Source: Neoceratodus forsteri (Eukaryota > Chordata > Ceratodontiformes > Ceratodontidae). From it: a DNA stretch of 64,000 nt. The stretch is taken from NCBI GenBank assembly GCA_016271365.2, contig CM028132.1, forward strand, positions 585,101,001 through 585,165,000, written 5' to 3'. The position numbers were made by a program, and so were the translations under genes. This document shows, piece after piece, positions 35,223-48,190 of this stretch. The notes under the pieces are model-generated. The model saw nothing but the letters and a program-made list of their open reading frames with translations, had not been told where the DNA came from and made no database searches. How positions within the stretch are numbered: position 1 is the first letter of the stretch; the number at the start of each line of letters is the position of its first letter.

Positions 35223-38200
35223 TCTCATATCATGGTCCCTTGTGTCCCTCCCCTCCCTTACTTTGAACAGCCCCTCTGTACCTGTCTTGTTTATTCCTTT
35301 CATGTACTTATAGGTTTCAATCATGTCCCCCCGTCCCTCCTCTCCTCCAGTGAGTACATGTTCAGCTCCCTCAGCCTCCTCTCATATGATAAGTCCCCCA
35401 GCCCCTTCATCATCTTTGTCAACCTACACTGCACCCCTTCCAGTAATTTAGTGTCCCTCTTCAGAAACAGGCGCCAGCCTTCATCATCTTTGTCAACCTA
35501 CACTGCACCCATTCCAGTAATTTAATGTCCCTCTTCAGAAACAGGCGCCAGTACTGAATGAAGTGCTCCAGGTGTGGTCTAATTACCTATACAGTGGCAA
35601 AATCACCTCCTCCCTCCTCGAGGATATAAACCTTGCAATGCAGCCCAGCATTTTGTTGGCCTTTGCAGTTGCCTTCCTACATTGTGCCTAGTTGTCCATT
35701 GACCTTGTAATGAGCACCCCCAGATCCTTCTCCTCCTCTGTCTGGGCTAGCTGTACTCCCCCCAGCTGGCAACTCCTCCTTGGGTTTTTCACCCCAAAAT
35801 GCAGCACCTTGCACTTTTTGGCATTAAACCCCAGTTGCCAGGTGTCTGACCAGGTTTCAAGCTTTGCCAGATCATCCTGCAACCCCTGCCAACCCCCTTC
35901 ATCCACCACCAGTCCCATCTTGGTATCATCAGTAAACAGATTAATCTTGCTCTTCATATCCAATGATATGTCTGCAATGAATATCTCAAACAACAGTGGT
36001 CCCAACACTGAGCCCTATGGAACACCACTCATCACTACCCCTGGGTGTGAGAGCTCCCCACCCACCACCACCCTCTGTTGCCTTCCCTGAAGCCAGTTCC
36101 CTACCCCTCTCACCAGCTTTGCACCTGCCTCTGTGCCTTCTAACTTACTTCCCAGCCTCCCATGTGGCACTGAGTCGAATGCCTTACTGAAGTCCAGATA
36201 CAGGACATCCACTACATGGCCCCTGCCCAGTTGCCTAGTTACCCAGTCATAGAACTCCACCAGGTTGATTTGGCAGGATCTGCGATGTATAAAGCCATGC
36301 TGTCTGCTGTCCTGTAGTCCTTTGGCCTCTAGGAGGGCCACCAGCCTCTCCTTCAGGATAGTCTACATAAGCTTGCCCATGATGGATGTGAGGCTCACCG
36401 GTCTGCAGTTCCCCGGTTCATCCTTGGGGCCATTCTTGTAGAGGGGCACCACATAAGCCATCCTCCAGTCCTGAGGTACACATCCTGAGTGTAGTAAGAC
36501 ATTAAATAAGTCTGCCAAAGGTCCCGCAAGGTCCTCTGCCAGCACCTTCAGTACCCTGGGGTGGATGCCATCTGGGCCTGGTGCTTTGTCCACCCTCAGT
36601 GCCTTCAAACCCTCCCAAAATCTGCCCTCCATGATTTCCCCATCTATTACCCTTCCCCCATTTCTGCCGTTCCTCCCCACTTGGGTATCGCCCCCTCTTC
36701 TCCTTAGTAAATACTGAGCAGAAGTACTCAGTTAGCACTTCTGCCTTATCGCACCCTGCTTCCAACAACCCCCTCTCCTTTCTAATCCTTACTATGTGGT
36801 CATTACAGCTCCTTTTTGCCCTGATGTACCTAAAGAAGTCCTTCTCCCCTTCTTAATGCCTTGTGCCAGCCTGAGCTCCATAGATGCCTTGGCTCCCCTT
36901 ACTGCCCATGTCACCTCCTTCTATTCAGTCAGGTACTCCTCCCTTTCCTCCCCCTCCCTGTTTTCGTGTACCTCCTAAAGGAAGCTCTTTTCCTCCTTAC
37001 CTTTTCCATGACATCCTTGTTCAACCAGCTCAGTTTCTTAGCCCTAGTCTTCTTGCTCTGGGCCTTGCAGCAGGTTTTGATTGCCTCCACTATCCCCAGC
37101 TTTATGAGCTCCCACCTCTGGTTAGTGCCCATACTAGGTTGAATTCTGGCCAGGTACCCTTTTACCACTTCCCCAATCCTCCCAAAGTTGGCTCTCCTGA
37201 AGTCCAGCACTCTTGTGCTGGATTCCACTCCTTCCTTGCCCATATCCAATGTAAGCCATACTGAGTGATGGTCACTCCCTGACAATGATTCTTCCACCGT
37301 AATTTCTCTCACAACATCCCCATTTGCCAGCACAAGGTCAAGGGTATTCCCTAACCTGTTTGGTTCACTGACCATTTGCAGCAGGAAGCTGTCCTGGAAG
37401 GCATCTAGCAGTACCTACTCCCTTCTATTCCTGGTTGTTGGGGTACCCTAGTCCACTCCTGGCATGTTGAAGTCCCCCACAATTACCACACTACCCTTCT
37501 CACAGGTCCTCCTGATCTGTTCCACTAGTTCCCTGTCTAACTCCTCCATTTGAGAGGGTGGCCTGTATACCACTCCCAATCTGAGAATCCTATTCTTGGA
37601 ATGCTGGATTTGCATCTAAAGTGACTCCATACTACACTCCTCCCCTTCCTCCCTTACACACTTCAGTCCTTCCTTCACATATAGTGCCACCCCCCTCATT
37701 CCCAATCAACCTGTCCCTACAAAATAACCTGTACCCTGGTACAGAGAGGTCCCAGTCATTGTATTGGGTGGTCCATGTTTCTGTGATGGCTGCAATGTCC
37801 ACCTCTCCCTCTGCCATGAGCACCTGTAACTCTGAATTTTTCCTCCCAAGGTTCCTAGCATTAAGGGTAACCACCTTCCACTGTCCCCCCCATCCTGTCC
37901 TCCTTTACTAGCATCACCAATAGTACTTGCCATTTGTTCTTTGTCACTGTTATGTGGGGGTAAGCTCATATGGTTTCCCAACCTGTGGTCTCTGCATGTC
38001 TCTTGCCCTCTTGCCACCCTCTGCTCCTATTTTAAATTCCCAGCTTCCTCTATATACTCCTCCATTCTCTGTTTCAACACTTTCTTTCCCTCCTCACTCA
38101 AGTGTAGTGTGTCCTTGGCATAGAGACTACTGTCCTCCTAGGTCCCTCCCCACCCCCCAACAGCCCATACCCTTTAGCATGACACTAGGGTCTTAGCCAT

Positions 38201-39220
38201 CCATTAAATTCCTCTAGTCTCAGCTTTCTTGTTGTGCTTGCCTTGGGCACTGGAAGTATCTCTGAAAAAGTTACTGATCTTCTTGCCCCCTCACATAATT
38301 GTCCTAGTTCCTCAAACCTCCGCTGGACTATATCTACTGTCTTGTCAGCCAGGCCATTTGTTCCCAAGATGTATAATTAAATGATGCTTGTCCCTACCTC
38401 TGTAGTATATTTCAGAACAGACTGTCCCACCCTTTCCGCTGTCATTCCTGGCATGGCCTCCACCCAAATGCGACTATGCCTCTCCCCCTTGCTACCCCAC
38501 CTGACTCCTCTTAGTATTGAGTCTTCCAGCACTAAGATGCCACCCCTCTTACTCCCTGCTTGCTTCCACTCATCATATTTCATTCCTGGCTCCTCTTCTT
38601 CCTCCTGCACATCATTTCCTCTTCAACCCCTGTTGAAATTCTCCCAGCAGAACTTTCCCCGCTCCAGTTTAGTCCAGGCATTTATCAATTACTCCTCCAA
38701 TTGCATCACCTCCCTCCTCCTTCTTCCCCTGAACAGTGTAAAACTATTTTCTGAAGACATTCACAAATGCCTACTTCCTCTCTCTTCATAGTAACCTGTT
38801 CCCTCCTTTCCATTCCATGACTTGTTGCCACTTCTTCTCCTCCCCTCACAAGTCCCTGTCTCCTCCTTCCATTTGTCTTTTGTCTCCTGACCTGGTTTCC
38901 CTGGCAATAGTTCTTCCTGGCCTGGGTCCCTTTGTCTCCGCTTCCCTTCTTCTGATTCTCTCCTCACCACTACTGGCTCAAATTTCCCTCCCTCATCTCC
39001 CCTCCCTCCAGTATTGGGCTAAACCCACCTCCAGTCTGCCTTGCCTGTCTTAGTTCCTCCTGCAGACCCACGATCTCCTGTCTAGGTTTCTCTATGTGGT
39101 TGCACACTAAACATCCCCCCACCCTCCAGGCAACTTTTAGAAAGATTGGTGCATCGCAGTTGTTGCAGTCTACCACCCTACCCATTGCTCTTGTTGCCCA
39201 CCAGTGACCCCCCACCCTTC
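35223..39220 (-). mobile_element. CR1 LINE, near full length, minus strand
   Basis: Reading 39220 down: ORF1 with a cysteine-rich N-terminal finger (CNNCDAPIFLKVAWRVGGC at about 39160) and an SGNH/esterase-like domain (LEDSILRGV at about 38540, GTNGLA at about 38362). ORF2 follows, with endonuclease (LNARNLGRK, ITETWTTQYNDWD at about 37800; GSDHHSVWL at about 37270) and RT (DKAPGPDGIHPRVLK at 36590; YLDFSKAFDSVPH at 36200; LFTDDTK at about 35930). Catalytic residues have changed (GDSI to EDSI, FADD to FTDD) and there are many frame breaks. Upstream sequence to about 40160 may be its 5' UTR. A 74-bp tandem duplication lies at 35404-35551. Confidence 0.85.
35404..35551. repeat. 74-bp tandem duplication inside the CR1 3' region
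   Basis: CCTTCATCATCTTTGTCAAC at 35404 recurs at 35478, and the two copies differ at only a few bases, indicating a local duplication after insertion. Confidence 0.9.
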
Positions 39221-40699
39221 CAGATGAAGGATACTAAACACTCCCCCCAAGTTTCCCCTCTCCCCTCTATCAGTGCAAAACATTCTTCTCCTTTTCTTAA
39301 TGTCCCTTTCCCCCTTTGCCGTACACATCTAGATAGATTGAGCAACTGCTTTTTACATTCCTATCCTTCCTGTCCACACCCAAAAAGCGACTTTAAGTAA
39401 CTATTGCACAACCTTCTTCAAACTCCTACTCCTCTTTTCCACAATGCAAATAGCTATGCAAAGAAGTAACAATTTTCCTTGATTTGTAGTTACTTCCCTT
39501 CCACTGAGATAGCAGTCACCTCTTCACTCACTGTTGTTCCTTTCCTGGATGTCTGCTTCTGCTATGACAGGTTCATGTCCTTTGCCCATTTAGGGAAGTG
39601 ATGTCAGAACCCCTGGTATAAAGAAAATCATGGAACAGGGGTGGGTGGGGTGAGGGGCAGGGAGGGTGAGATCAGCCTGTGACTTCCAGAAACAATCAGG
39701 TAGCTAAGGCCCGTGGTCAGACCACTAGCACCCTTCCCCCACTATGCACTAAGCTTTGTAGCTAGTGAAGCCAGCAAAAAGCAATCACAATTCCACTCAA
39801 AACACAAAAAATAGATTTGCTACCAAAAGAAACAGGTCTCCAATTCAAACAGCCTCACCAACTACACACCAAAATACACTTGAAATTAGAAGATATAGGT
39901 CACCAGTTCAAAGAAACTGCCCCAATAAAATCACACCAATAGGTTTTAAATCAGAAGAAACAGGCCTCTACAAACACAGCCTGCTACACAGTGAAACATC
40001 AAATAAATGAGCCCACTTATAGCCACCAAAATAGGTTTCAAAATTCCAATAGCCCCAAAACAATACCCTGCTAGCCCCTTAGAAGTAGTAAGAAAGAAAA
40101 GAAATAACCTTCTACCAAGTAAAATCCACAAGAAACAATGTAAAAACAGCAAGAGAAAGTTACTGTACTGGAACTGATCTGATCCCTTCCCCTTCTGGTT
40201 ACTTCTTACCTACCTTAACTGTCTCTTATCTATTGCCACTTACTTCTATCACTACACTTCCCTCTTAGCTGTCCCTTCCTCAGATTCCAGTGTCTTTCAT
40301 TATTTCTCTTTCTTTTGCTTCTCTGTCTCTGTCATTCTCTTTTAATTCTTTCCTTGTTTCTATTTCATTTGTCATTTTTCATTTTTTTCGGGTCCCCCAC
40401 CTTTTTCACAGTGTATGAAGCAAACTGTTCACACACCATCCCTAGGCCAGTAAAAAGTATTATTGCTTAGACTTACCATGATATTCCATCCAGTTGGTAT
40501 GTTTTCCTCTTTTTAGCCAAACTGGACATACAGGGTACCGGGTCAGTATGTCGTACACGAAATAGCGTATGACAAAACCTCGAAACTGCAACAGTGCAGT
40601 ATAGGACAGCAAGAGGGTACAATACTGTGAATAGTTCTAGATCTGAGCCGGGCTTCACCTTGCACCCAGTGAGAGCACCACATTCATTTGAATGTGTGG

Positions 40700-43460
40700 C
40701 CATCTGTGGGGGTCCAGGCGCAGGCTACTGATTCTCCTGCGTCGCCTTCTGGAGTGGCGGGAGATTTCTTGTGGAGGTGGCTGATTTCATCATCAGGGAA
40801 ACATTGGAGGCCCCCAGATGTTTAGTGCTGGGGGACTTCAATGTTTGGGCTAAGGATGAATCCTCTCAGCTTGGTTACAACTTCCTCCAGATGATGTCAT
40901 CTCTGGGCTTTGTGCAAGGAGTTTCTTCCGTGACCCATCAGGGTGGCCACATGTTGGATTTTGGTGTTCTCACTGGGGCTTGAGATAAATAGTCTCAGCA
41001 CTGATCAGGTCATTTGGTCCGATCATTGCATGGTGAAGTTCCAGTTCGGGCCTCCCTTGGAAGCCCTCCCCCTGCAGAGATGGTCATCTATCTCCCTTTG
41101 AGTGGGTTGACCCCTGAGGGTTTTTTGGTGGTGGCTGACCTATCTAGTGTAGACAGTGCATGCATTGGGGGGGTGTGCATGGCAGTGGATGCCTATAACA
41201 AGGTGCTTACTGGTGCGCTCGACTCCCTCACACCAGCCTGTGTATGACCCAGGTCTTCTCATTTGAGGTCCCCTTGGTATGATGGGGAGCTCAAGACAAA
41301 GAAGACTTTGGGTCAGAGATTAGAGCACCACTGGCAGAAGTCCAGCCTGGAGGTAGACAAACTGGCCCTACATGTGCACTACGGTGCATACCAGGGGGCA
41401 ATTAACCGTAAGAAGGCAGAAGTCCTCTCCAGGGAGATTGCTGCCAGGAGGAACCAACCAACTGTGCTCTTTCAGACTGTGGACAGGCTCCTCCATCCAT
41501 CCTGTCTACAGCCAAAGGTAGCCTTTTTGAACGCATTGTGTGAGGAGTTTGCTCGGTTCTTCTTGGACAGGGTGTCTGCCATCAGGCAAGGGGTTCCACC
41601 AGTGGACCAGAATCTGGCTGACAGGGGTCACCATGGGTGACTGGAGAGTACTCCACCTAGTTGGGGTGAGTTCAGACTGGTGGAGGTGGCTGAGGTCAGT
41701 GAGATTGCCTCCAAGCTTCGGCATACCTTTTGTGAACTGGACCCGGTGCCAACTCGTTTCTTAATAAGATGTGTTGACTCCATTGGCCTGGTGTTTCCCT
41801 GATTGTCCGGTGTTCCTTGTCAGAGGGGGGTCTTCCCTAATGTCTTGAAGGAGGCATTGGTGAGACCCCTTCTGAAAAAAACATTGTTGGACCCTGACAT
41901 CAAGGCAAATTACTGTCCTATCTCCAATCTCCCATCTTTGGGTAAGATTGTCAAGAAGGTGATGACGCTTCAGCTTGAGAAGCATCTCGTGGCCCATGAG
42001 CTGTATGAGCCACTCCAGTCTGGGTTTTGTGTGAGGCATAGCACAGAAACTGTGCTAGTTCGGGTGCATAATGACCTCCTTAGGTCTAGAGATCGAGGGA
42101 GGGACAATTCTTGTTCTCCTTGATCTGTCTTCAGCATTTGACATGGTGGACCATCTAGTGTTACTTGACCACCTAAGGGAATTCTGTGGACTCACCAGCA
42201 CTGTCATCTGCTGGTTTGAGTCTTTTTATCTAGCAGGAGGCAGAGAGTAGTGATGGGGAATTTCTCCTCCTCCCCTGGCCACCTGTCGTGCGGAGTTCCC
42301 CAGGGTTCCGTCTTGTCACTGATATTGTTTGCCGTGTACATGCTACCCCTGGGAGAACTCATTAGGAAGTACAGTCTGGGTTTTCACTGCTATGCTGATG
42401 ATACCCAGATGTACCTTTCCTTTGCCCAGGAACACTTTGCCCAGTGGAAATGCTCAACAGCTGCCTTGTTGAGATCAATGACTGCATGGCCTCCAGCTGG
42501 TTGCGACTGAACCCCACTAAGATGTAGGTGCTGGTGGTGGAGTCGAACAGAGGGTGTGATAGGTTGGCCTCTGGTGCAGAAACAGGGCTTTGTCTTGGCT
42601 CTGTACCATTGAAGGCCTCTTCCTCTAGGGTGCGTGATCTGGGCATTATTCTTGACAGTGGTTTAATACTTGAGTTTCAGGTGGCATCCGTTGTTCATAC
42701 CAGCTTTTATCTTCTGAGGAATATCGCCAGGATAAAGCCCCTAGTTCCACCACTGGACCTCCCCACTTTGGTGCATGCCTTCACGATGTCCAGGATTGAC
42801 TACTGTAATGTACTCTATCTTGGGGTCTCCGGAGGTACCCTGCACTGACTGCAGCTGGTGCAGAATGCGGCAGTGAGGCTGTTCACAGGACAGCCTAAGT
42901 ATTGTCACATTACTCCAGTGCTGCGTCAACTGCACTGGCTGCCGGTTAGGTGGATGGTCCTCTTTAAGGTGGGTTTGCTCACCTTTAAGACCCTACACGG
43001 CCTGGGTCTTGGCTATCTGAAGGGCCTTCTTGCACCTGCTGTCTCGGTCTGCTCCCTCCACTCCTCCTCTAGGGGCCGCCTCATGATTCCCAGGACGAGG
43101 TTAAAAACTGCTGGCAACAGAGCATTTAGTGTCGCTGCTCCCATCCTGTGGAACTTGCTTCCTTTAGTTGTTAGGGAGGCCCCTTCAGTCGAGGTATTTA
43201 AGGCCCACCTCAAGGCCTTCTTGTATAATCAGGACTTCCCAGACTATGTTTTATAGTCCCTACCTGTCTTTCAGAAATTGATGTTAAATTCAGTTTTAGT
43301 GATTCTGAATGTAGTTGTAATTGAGGGTAGTAAATTTCATTTTAACTCTTTGGAATATTTTATATAAATGTTTATCATTGTGCTGTTCTGTATTTATTTG
43401 ATTGATGTACGGCACCCAGAGCCTCCGGGATGGGCATCTTTTAAATAAAACTTGCCTTGC
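40700..43460 (+). mobile_element. L2-like LINE, 5'-truncated, plus strand
   Basis: The copy begins inside the endonuclease (CLVLGDFNVWAKDESSQLG at 40820). RT segments follow: VRPLLKKTLLDPDIKANY at 41855, LSCGVPQGSVLSLILFAVYM at 42287 and CYADDTQMYLS at 42391. The C-terminal domain is characteristic of L2 (LRQLHWLPVRWMVLFKV, then AFSVAAPILWNLLPL) and ends at the TAG at 43256. The 3' UTR reaches about 43460. Three or more frameshifts and stops break ORF2. Confidence 0.85.
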
Positions 43461-44120
43461 CATGGCACTGCACCCTCTCACTATCGCAGGCAGAGGATAA
43501 TGCCTCTGTTGGGATGGGCTTCTGCCAAGCAGCTGCTATGGCTCAAAGGGATGAGCCACTAGCAGGAAAGGAAGAAGGCAGAGCATTTCAGACCGGGTTC
43601 AATTCCAAGTCCCAGATGCATGAAAATGTTCTTTTGTTTTGCAGTTTGTGCGATATTTACTGAACCCCCACCCTGGAGTTGGATATTTTAGTTGGGGGGG
43701 TTGGGGGGCACAGACCCCCATATTGGGTGCGGAAAGGAGCCCCCCACATAAAAAAAGAGTTTTGCTGCATGCAATATTATCGTGCTGTATTAGCAGTGTG
43801 ATATATGCATGTGGTATAATGTCTTATGACATTATGACCCCATGCCAACATACAGTATAAGCACACTTTAGCAAGGACTGGTTTGGGATGTGAAATATTG
43901 TTTGAACTGAAGAATCCATGTAAATAATGACATTTGAGAGAAGACAGCTATAGGATTACAGATCAGCAGTCATCTTTGTGGATGGGAGGCCTGCATTTTC
44001 ACATGCTTAGCTGCCTCGATGTGAAATGGAAGATAGTCTACTGAATGAGGAGGAGAGAAGAGGTCTATCTGGTGCCACAGTGAGATAATCAGATACTTGC
44101 TGACACTGGAGACCTCAGGA
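43461..44120. other. Intronic sequence, nothing recognised
   Basis: There is no coding signal or repeat signature beyond short G runs near 43695. Confidence 0.4.
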
Positions 44121-44123
44121 GCC

Positions 44124-44124
<1 letters not shown>

Positions 44125-44154
<30 letters not shown>
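44125..44154. repeat. (AG)n microsatellite
   Basis: This is a pure AG dinucleotide run of about 30 bp. Confidence 0.95.
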
Positions 44155-44157
<3 letters not shown>

Positions 44158-44186
44158 CGATCCATAAAGGTACTTGCTGTAAACAC

Positions 44187-44829
44187 TGTCACCCCTGCAA
44201 CATTGAGGGAGGTCCCCTGGTCTGGGAAACAATGGGTTTAATCAAGGTTTGCCCCACAACAGTGATTTGTGTATTACACTTGGAAAGGTTTTCATGGACA
44301 AGGCCAGTCCAGCCAGGATTTACAAATAGCTCATTGAGGCTTAGGAGCTTTTGGTTTGGGGGTTTAAATGCATCACCACTTACTCACCACGTGTAACGTC
44401 ATCAAGCCTACACCGTTTCCACAGTTGGGTACCCAGTAAATCACAGGGAGCTCCCAAATAGTAATTAAAGGGCTTAAACTGGTACTAGTAGAGTAGGAAG
44501 AGGGTAGTGCCCCCAGTGCAGCTGGGTAGACTTGTCACTGTACTGTGAGTGTGTGGTTTGGAGTGGGATACTGCTAGTGGGCTGAGCCTGTAAGGCAGCT
44601 AAGACAAGTCAAGGATAGACATTTTGCTGCGCCAGGATAGAAAAGGGAAGATCAGCCCTGTTATTGTATGTCTGAGCCCAAGAGGACACCAAAGAGCCAG
44701 CCAGACTGTGCCCTGTCTACATATCATCACTGACCCCTTTCTCTGCCATTTAGGGTCCTGTAGGCCCTAAATAAAGATATTGTTCATCTGTTGAAATTCC
44801 TTTTCTGAGAGATATTTGTTTTAGTGACA
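44187..44829 (+). mobile_element. Possible solo LTR
   Basis: The 643-bp segment begins TGTCAC and ends GTGACA, a short inverted terminal motif. An AATAAA signal lies at 44770, about 60 bp before the 3' end, as in LTRs. No gag or pol text flanks it, and the bases outside do not form a convincing target-site duplication, so this is tentative. An unrelated interspersed repeat is the alternative. Confidence 0.35.
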
Positions 44830-45960
44830 AGCTACATGTTTTGTGGGGACTATGATTGCAGTGACCCGATTCATGAGTAGGTTGTTCCTATGGGGAGGTA
44901 GAGAGATACTGCATCTACTGTGTGTAGTGTACTATACTTGCACAAGGCCCACTTAAATCTTTCTCTAGGTGAAGGCACCATGCCATTTACTTTCGCTCTT
45001 GCATATGAAACCATGAAACCAGGAGTGCAGTGGGCAAAGCGTCCTGAACCTTGTTGAGCCCACAAGGCCAAGGTCGCGATTGCCACTGCAACATCAACAG
45101 CTACCTGGGACCATCAATTGCAAGCATACCATATAACATCTGATTGTTAAGCAACCAGTCTGCAGTGAGTTGCTCTTAAAGGGTATTTGAGATGATGTAA
45201 TGATACAGTTTAGCAGTATGCTTACATCTCAGACATTATAAAACTATATAACTCCTACATTGTTTTTTAGTAGTATTTAACACCCTTCTGTTTTTATAGC
45301 AGACTACTGGTGTTTAAAGATACATTTCTGAGAATTAATTAGCCTGGACATATCTGATTGTCTTGACCACGTAATTGCCTAAATAACACTTGTCAGGCTT
45401 GCATGCTGTTACACCAATCCTTAAAGGCAGATTTATGCAGGTTCCTCTGGACAACTACAAATGCTGTACCAATCCATTTTAAATGTCTTGTTTCTGTTAA
45501 ATTGGCTTTGATTAATATAACATTTCATAAGCTCTGTAATACTGGGAAGCGAATTATACCTGCAAAAGGGCCATGTATTGGCTCTGAAGGCTTACTGCGT
45601 TCCATTATTATTTAAGAGTGGTATTATTACATCACAAAAATATGAATACATTGCAATCCAAGTCACACATTTGTTCTATATCCCTTATCAGGTTAATGAT
45701 TAGAAGCCATTTTGGCTCCAACCAGAGCCATTTTATGCATGCAGCCCAGCAGGAAGATTTTTTCCTCTTTGGGTGTGCTCACTTGTCTGACAGCATGCTT
45801 TCAATGTGCCCCCATAAAAGTACTGTCCCAATTCTGGAAGTCAGTGGGGGGAGGAGAATTTTGATGTACAGGTTTGTCTGAATGATATAAAATTCTTCCA
45901 GCATGATACAGAATTCCTCACATTTTCAGGGCAGGTGCCAATATCAAACCCTGTACTACA
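44830..45960. other. Intronic sequence next to the AHNAK exon, nothing recognised
   Basis: It is AT-rich with no coding signal or recognised repeat. It borders the exon at 45987. Confidence 0.4.
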
Positions 45961-45986
45961 TCTTAACATGTTGTTAAACAACTTAC

Positions 45987-46186
45987 CAACACAATATCTG
46001 GGCTTTGTGCTCTGAATACATCTTGAGGAAAATGTTCAGTCCTGGGAGACCTACTCCTGGGAGATCTATCTCCTTTACGCTGCAGCTTCAGACCTAACGT
46101 GTGCTGGCTCATGTTTTTTAACAGTTGTTCAACCTCCTCAGATGACATATCATCAAAGTAGATGGTAGCACCCACAATCTGATCAC
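45987..46186 (-). CDS. AHNAK: AHNAK second coding exon (C-terminal half of PDZ-like domain)
   Basis: This 200-bp exon encodes residues 52-118. It opens after the acceptor CTTTATAG|GTGATC and completes the glycine codon split with the previous exon (G-DQIVGATIYFDDM). It ends ...DIVL before the consensus donor GTAAGT at 45986. The block DQIVGATIYFD and the block GLKLQRKGDRSP correspond closely to human AHNAK (DQIVGATIYFDNL, GLKLHRKGDRSP), so this is the second half of the PDZ-like domain and the start of the linker. The combined coding length of the two exons is 354 bases, leaving phase 0 for the giant exon. In mammals a short AHNAK isoform is made by alternative splicing after this exon; I did not find an alternative terminal exon in the following intron. 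Confidence 0.95.
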
Positions 46187-46619
46187 CTATAAAGCAACAA
46201 GAAATACTGCCAGTTACAAAAGAGATGAACATAATGCAGAGAAATTAGAAAATTATTAAGTTCTAACTGAAAAATTGAGTGCTTAAGACTATGGGCTAGA
46301 TTCACTAAACTTTGCCCTGGTGCTAATCGGGTTTTGCATGGGCAAACTGGGCTTTGTGCCAAGATGGGTTTCACAAAAGTCTGGTTTGCACCCTAAAACT
46401 GGATTTGTGCCAGGGCAAAGTGCGCAAGGGGCCACAATGCAAATGAGAGGGAAGGGGAGTTGAATATCGACACTGTTCGATTCACAAAGCATTTGCTCCA
46501 TGCAAGGACCTCCTGCATGGTCTCTTTGCATGAAGAAAATACTGGTGACAAGACCTTGCCTTATTCCATTCAACCTTTGTGGTTGGCGGAGGTACTGTGG
46601 CAGCCCCTCCCCGGTAAAT

Positions 46620-47630
46620 TGCCAGTCCAAAAGTTAATGAAAACATTGTAACTTCCTGGTGCCAATAGTACTACCCCCGATCAATGATTGCCAGCTTGAT
46701 ACTTAATAAAAATATTGTAATTCCCTGGTGGAGGTGGTTCTTCCCCCTCTGTGATCACAGATCACTGGCCCGATAATAAAAATAGTGTAATTCCATGGTG
46801 CTAATGGTACTCCCCCCCCCAATCGGTGATCATGTCCCAACAGGTAACAGAAATATTCCACAGTGTCCAGTGGTCCCTCCCCCCACCTGATCCCTCACCT
46901 GATATGCTATTACATTTTTCCTGGTGTCCAGTGGTCCCTTCCCCACCAGATCCCTCACCCAACAACGATGTACATATTCCCTGGTGTCAGTGTTCCCCCC
47001 ACCCGCTCCTGTGCCCAACATGAACTCAATATTCCCTGGTGTCCAGTGGTCCCTCCACTCACCTGATCCCTTGCCCAACATCGACATATATTTTTCTTTC
47101 CTGGAGGCCAGCAGTCCCTCCCCCAACCTAGTCCTTCACCGAACATTGATATACATGTTCCCTGGAGGCCAGTGGTCCTTCCCCAACCCGGTCCTTCACC
47201 AAACATTGATATACATGTTCCCTGGAGACCAGTGGTCCCTCCCCCAACCCGGTCCTTCACCGAACATTGATGTACATGTTCCCTGGAGGCCAGTGGTCCC
47301 TCCCCCAACCTGGTCCTTCACCGAACATTGATATACATGTTCCCTGGAGGCCAGTGGTCCCTCCCCAACCCGGTCCTTCACTGAACATTGACATACATGT
47401 TCCCTGGAGGCCAGTGGTCCCTCCCCCAACACGGTCCTTCACCAAACATTGATATACATGTTTCCTGCAGGCCAGTGGTCCCTTTCCCCACCTGATCGCT
47501 AGCCCAACATTGATGTACATTTTCCCTAGTGGCCAATGGTTCCTCCCCTACCCAATGCCTGCCCCATACAAAATACAGTTTTCCCTGGTGTCCAGTGGTC
47601 CCGACCCCCAGTTGCACCCATATACTTGTA
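46620..47630. repeat. 60-61-bp minisatellite with diverged flank
   Basis: At 47095-47520 consecutive units share TTCCCTGGAGGCCAGTGGTC, CCCCAACCCGGTCCTTCACC and ACATTGATATACATG at 60-61-bp spacing. More diverged units extend left to about 46850 (GTCCAGTGGTCCCT) and, still more loosely with AATAAAAATA(T/G)TGTAATTCC, to about 46620. About a dozen clear copies are present. Open frames on both strands here arise from the repeat. Confidence 0.9.
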
Positions 47631-48190
47631 TTCAGCAGGGCAACTATTAAAAGAGGCCAGGGTATTGTTCTAGTGGAGATGAGAGTGACAGCAGCAAAAT
47701 CCAGACACCAAGACAAGCAGTGGCAGGTCAGGCTAACACTAGAGTACCATTAAATGGACAACCCCAATGCTATCCAGAATTCAGCCATGGCAGGCAGCAG
47801 CAAAAGGTAGCAGAAATGATGGAGGACAGCTTTGACAGTTGTGACAAAGATGGTGGTATCAGCAGTAGGAACCAGCCTGCCAGAGTAGGCAGCAGCAGCT
47901 CAGGCTAATACTAGGGGCCATTAGAAGCCCCTTCTGCTAGCATTTATTGGTCCAGGAGACACTTCCAACCATTTTAAATATACAGGGATTGGGGTTCTCT
48001 TTTGAACTTTTAGCACCCCTTCACTCATTGCGGCTAAAAAAAGTGCTATAAGTGAAAAGGGCCCCCCTTTTTCTATAAAGCAGATAAAATGTGAATTGAA
48101 TAACTTGAACATAGTCAGGTACTATATGAATGTTTTTGAAGTTGAACCCTCAGAGCTTCACAAACCTCTCTAATCTAGAGGCATGGTAAC
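47631..48190. other. Intronic sequence, nothing recognised
   Basis: Short open frames rich in glutamine, serine and glycine (47720-47908) are not recognised and carry no splice context. Confidence 0.35.

Larger units (their letters stand above)
21166..45986 (-). other. AHNAK: AHNAK intron before the giant exon (24.8 kb)
   Basis: The intron runs from the GTAAGT donor at 45986 to the TTTCCAG acceptor at 21166. It contains most of the transposable elements in the window, in both orientations. No conserved alternative AHNAK terminal exon was recognised in it. Confidence 0.9.

Noticed and set aside
40473..40703. 76-codon minus-strand frame (MATHSNECGALTG)
   Set aside because: Not recognised, no splice context, and squeezed between two LINEs; insufficient to call a gene.
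46826..47716. Overlapping open frames on both strands with PWRPVVPP or GEGPLASREH repeats
   Set aside because: They come from translating a 60-61-bp minisatellite in intron sequence; no start context or homology.
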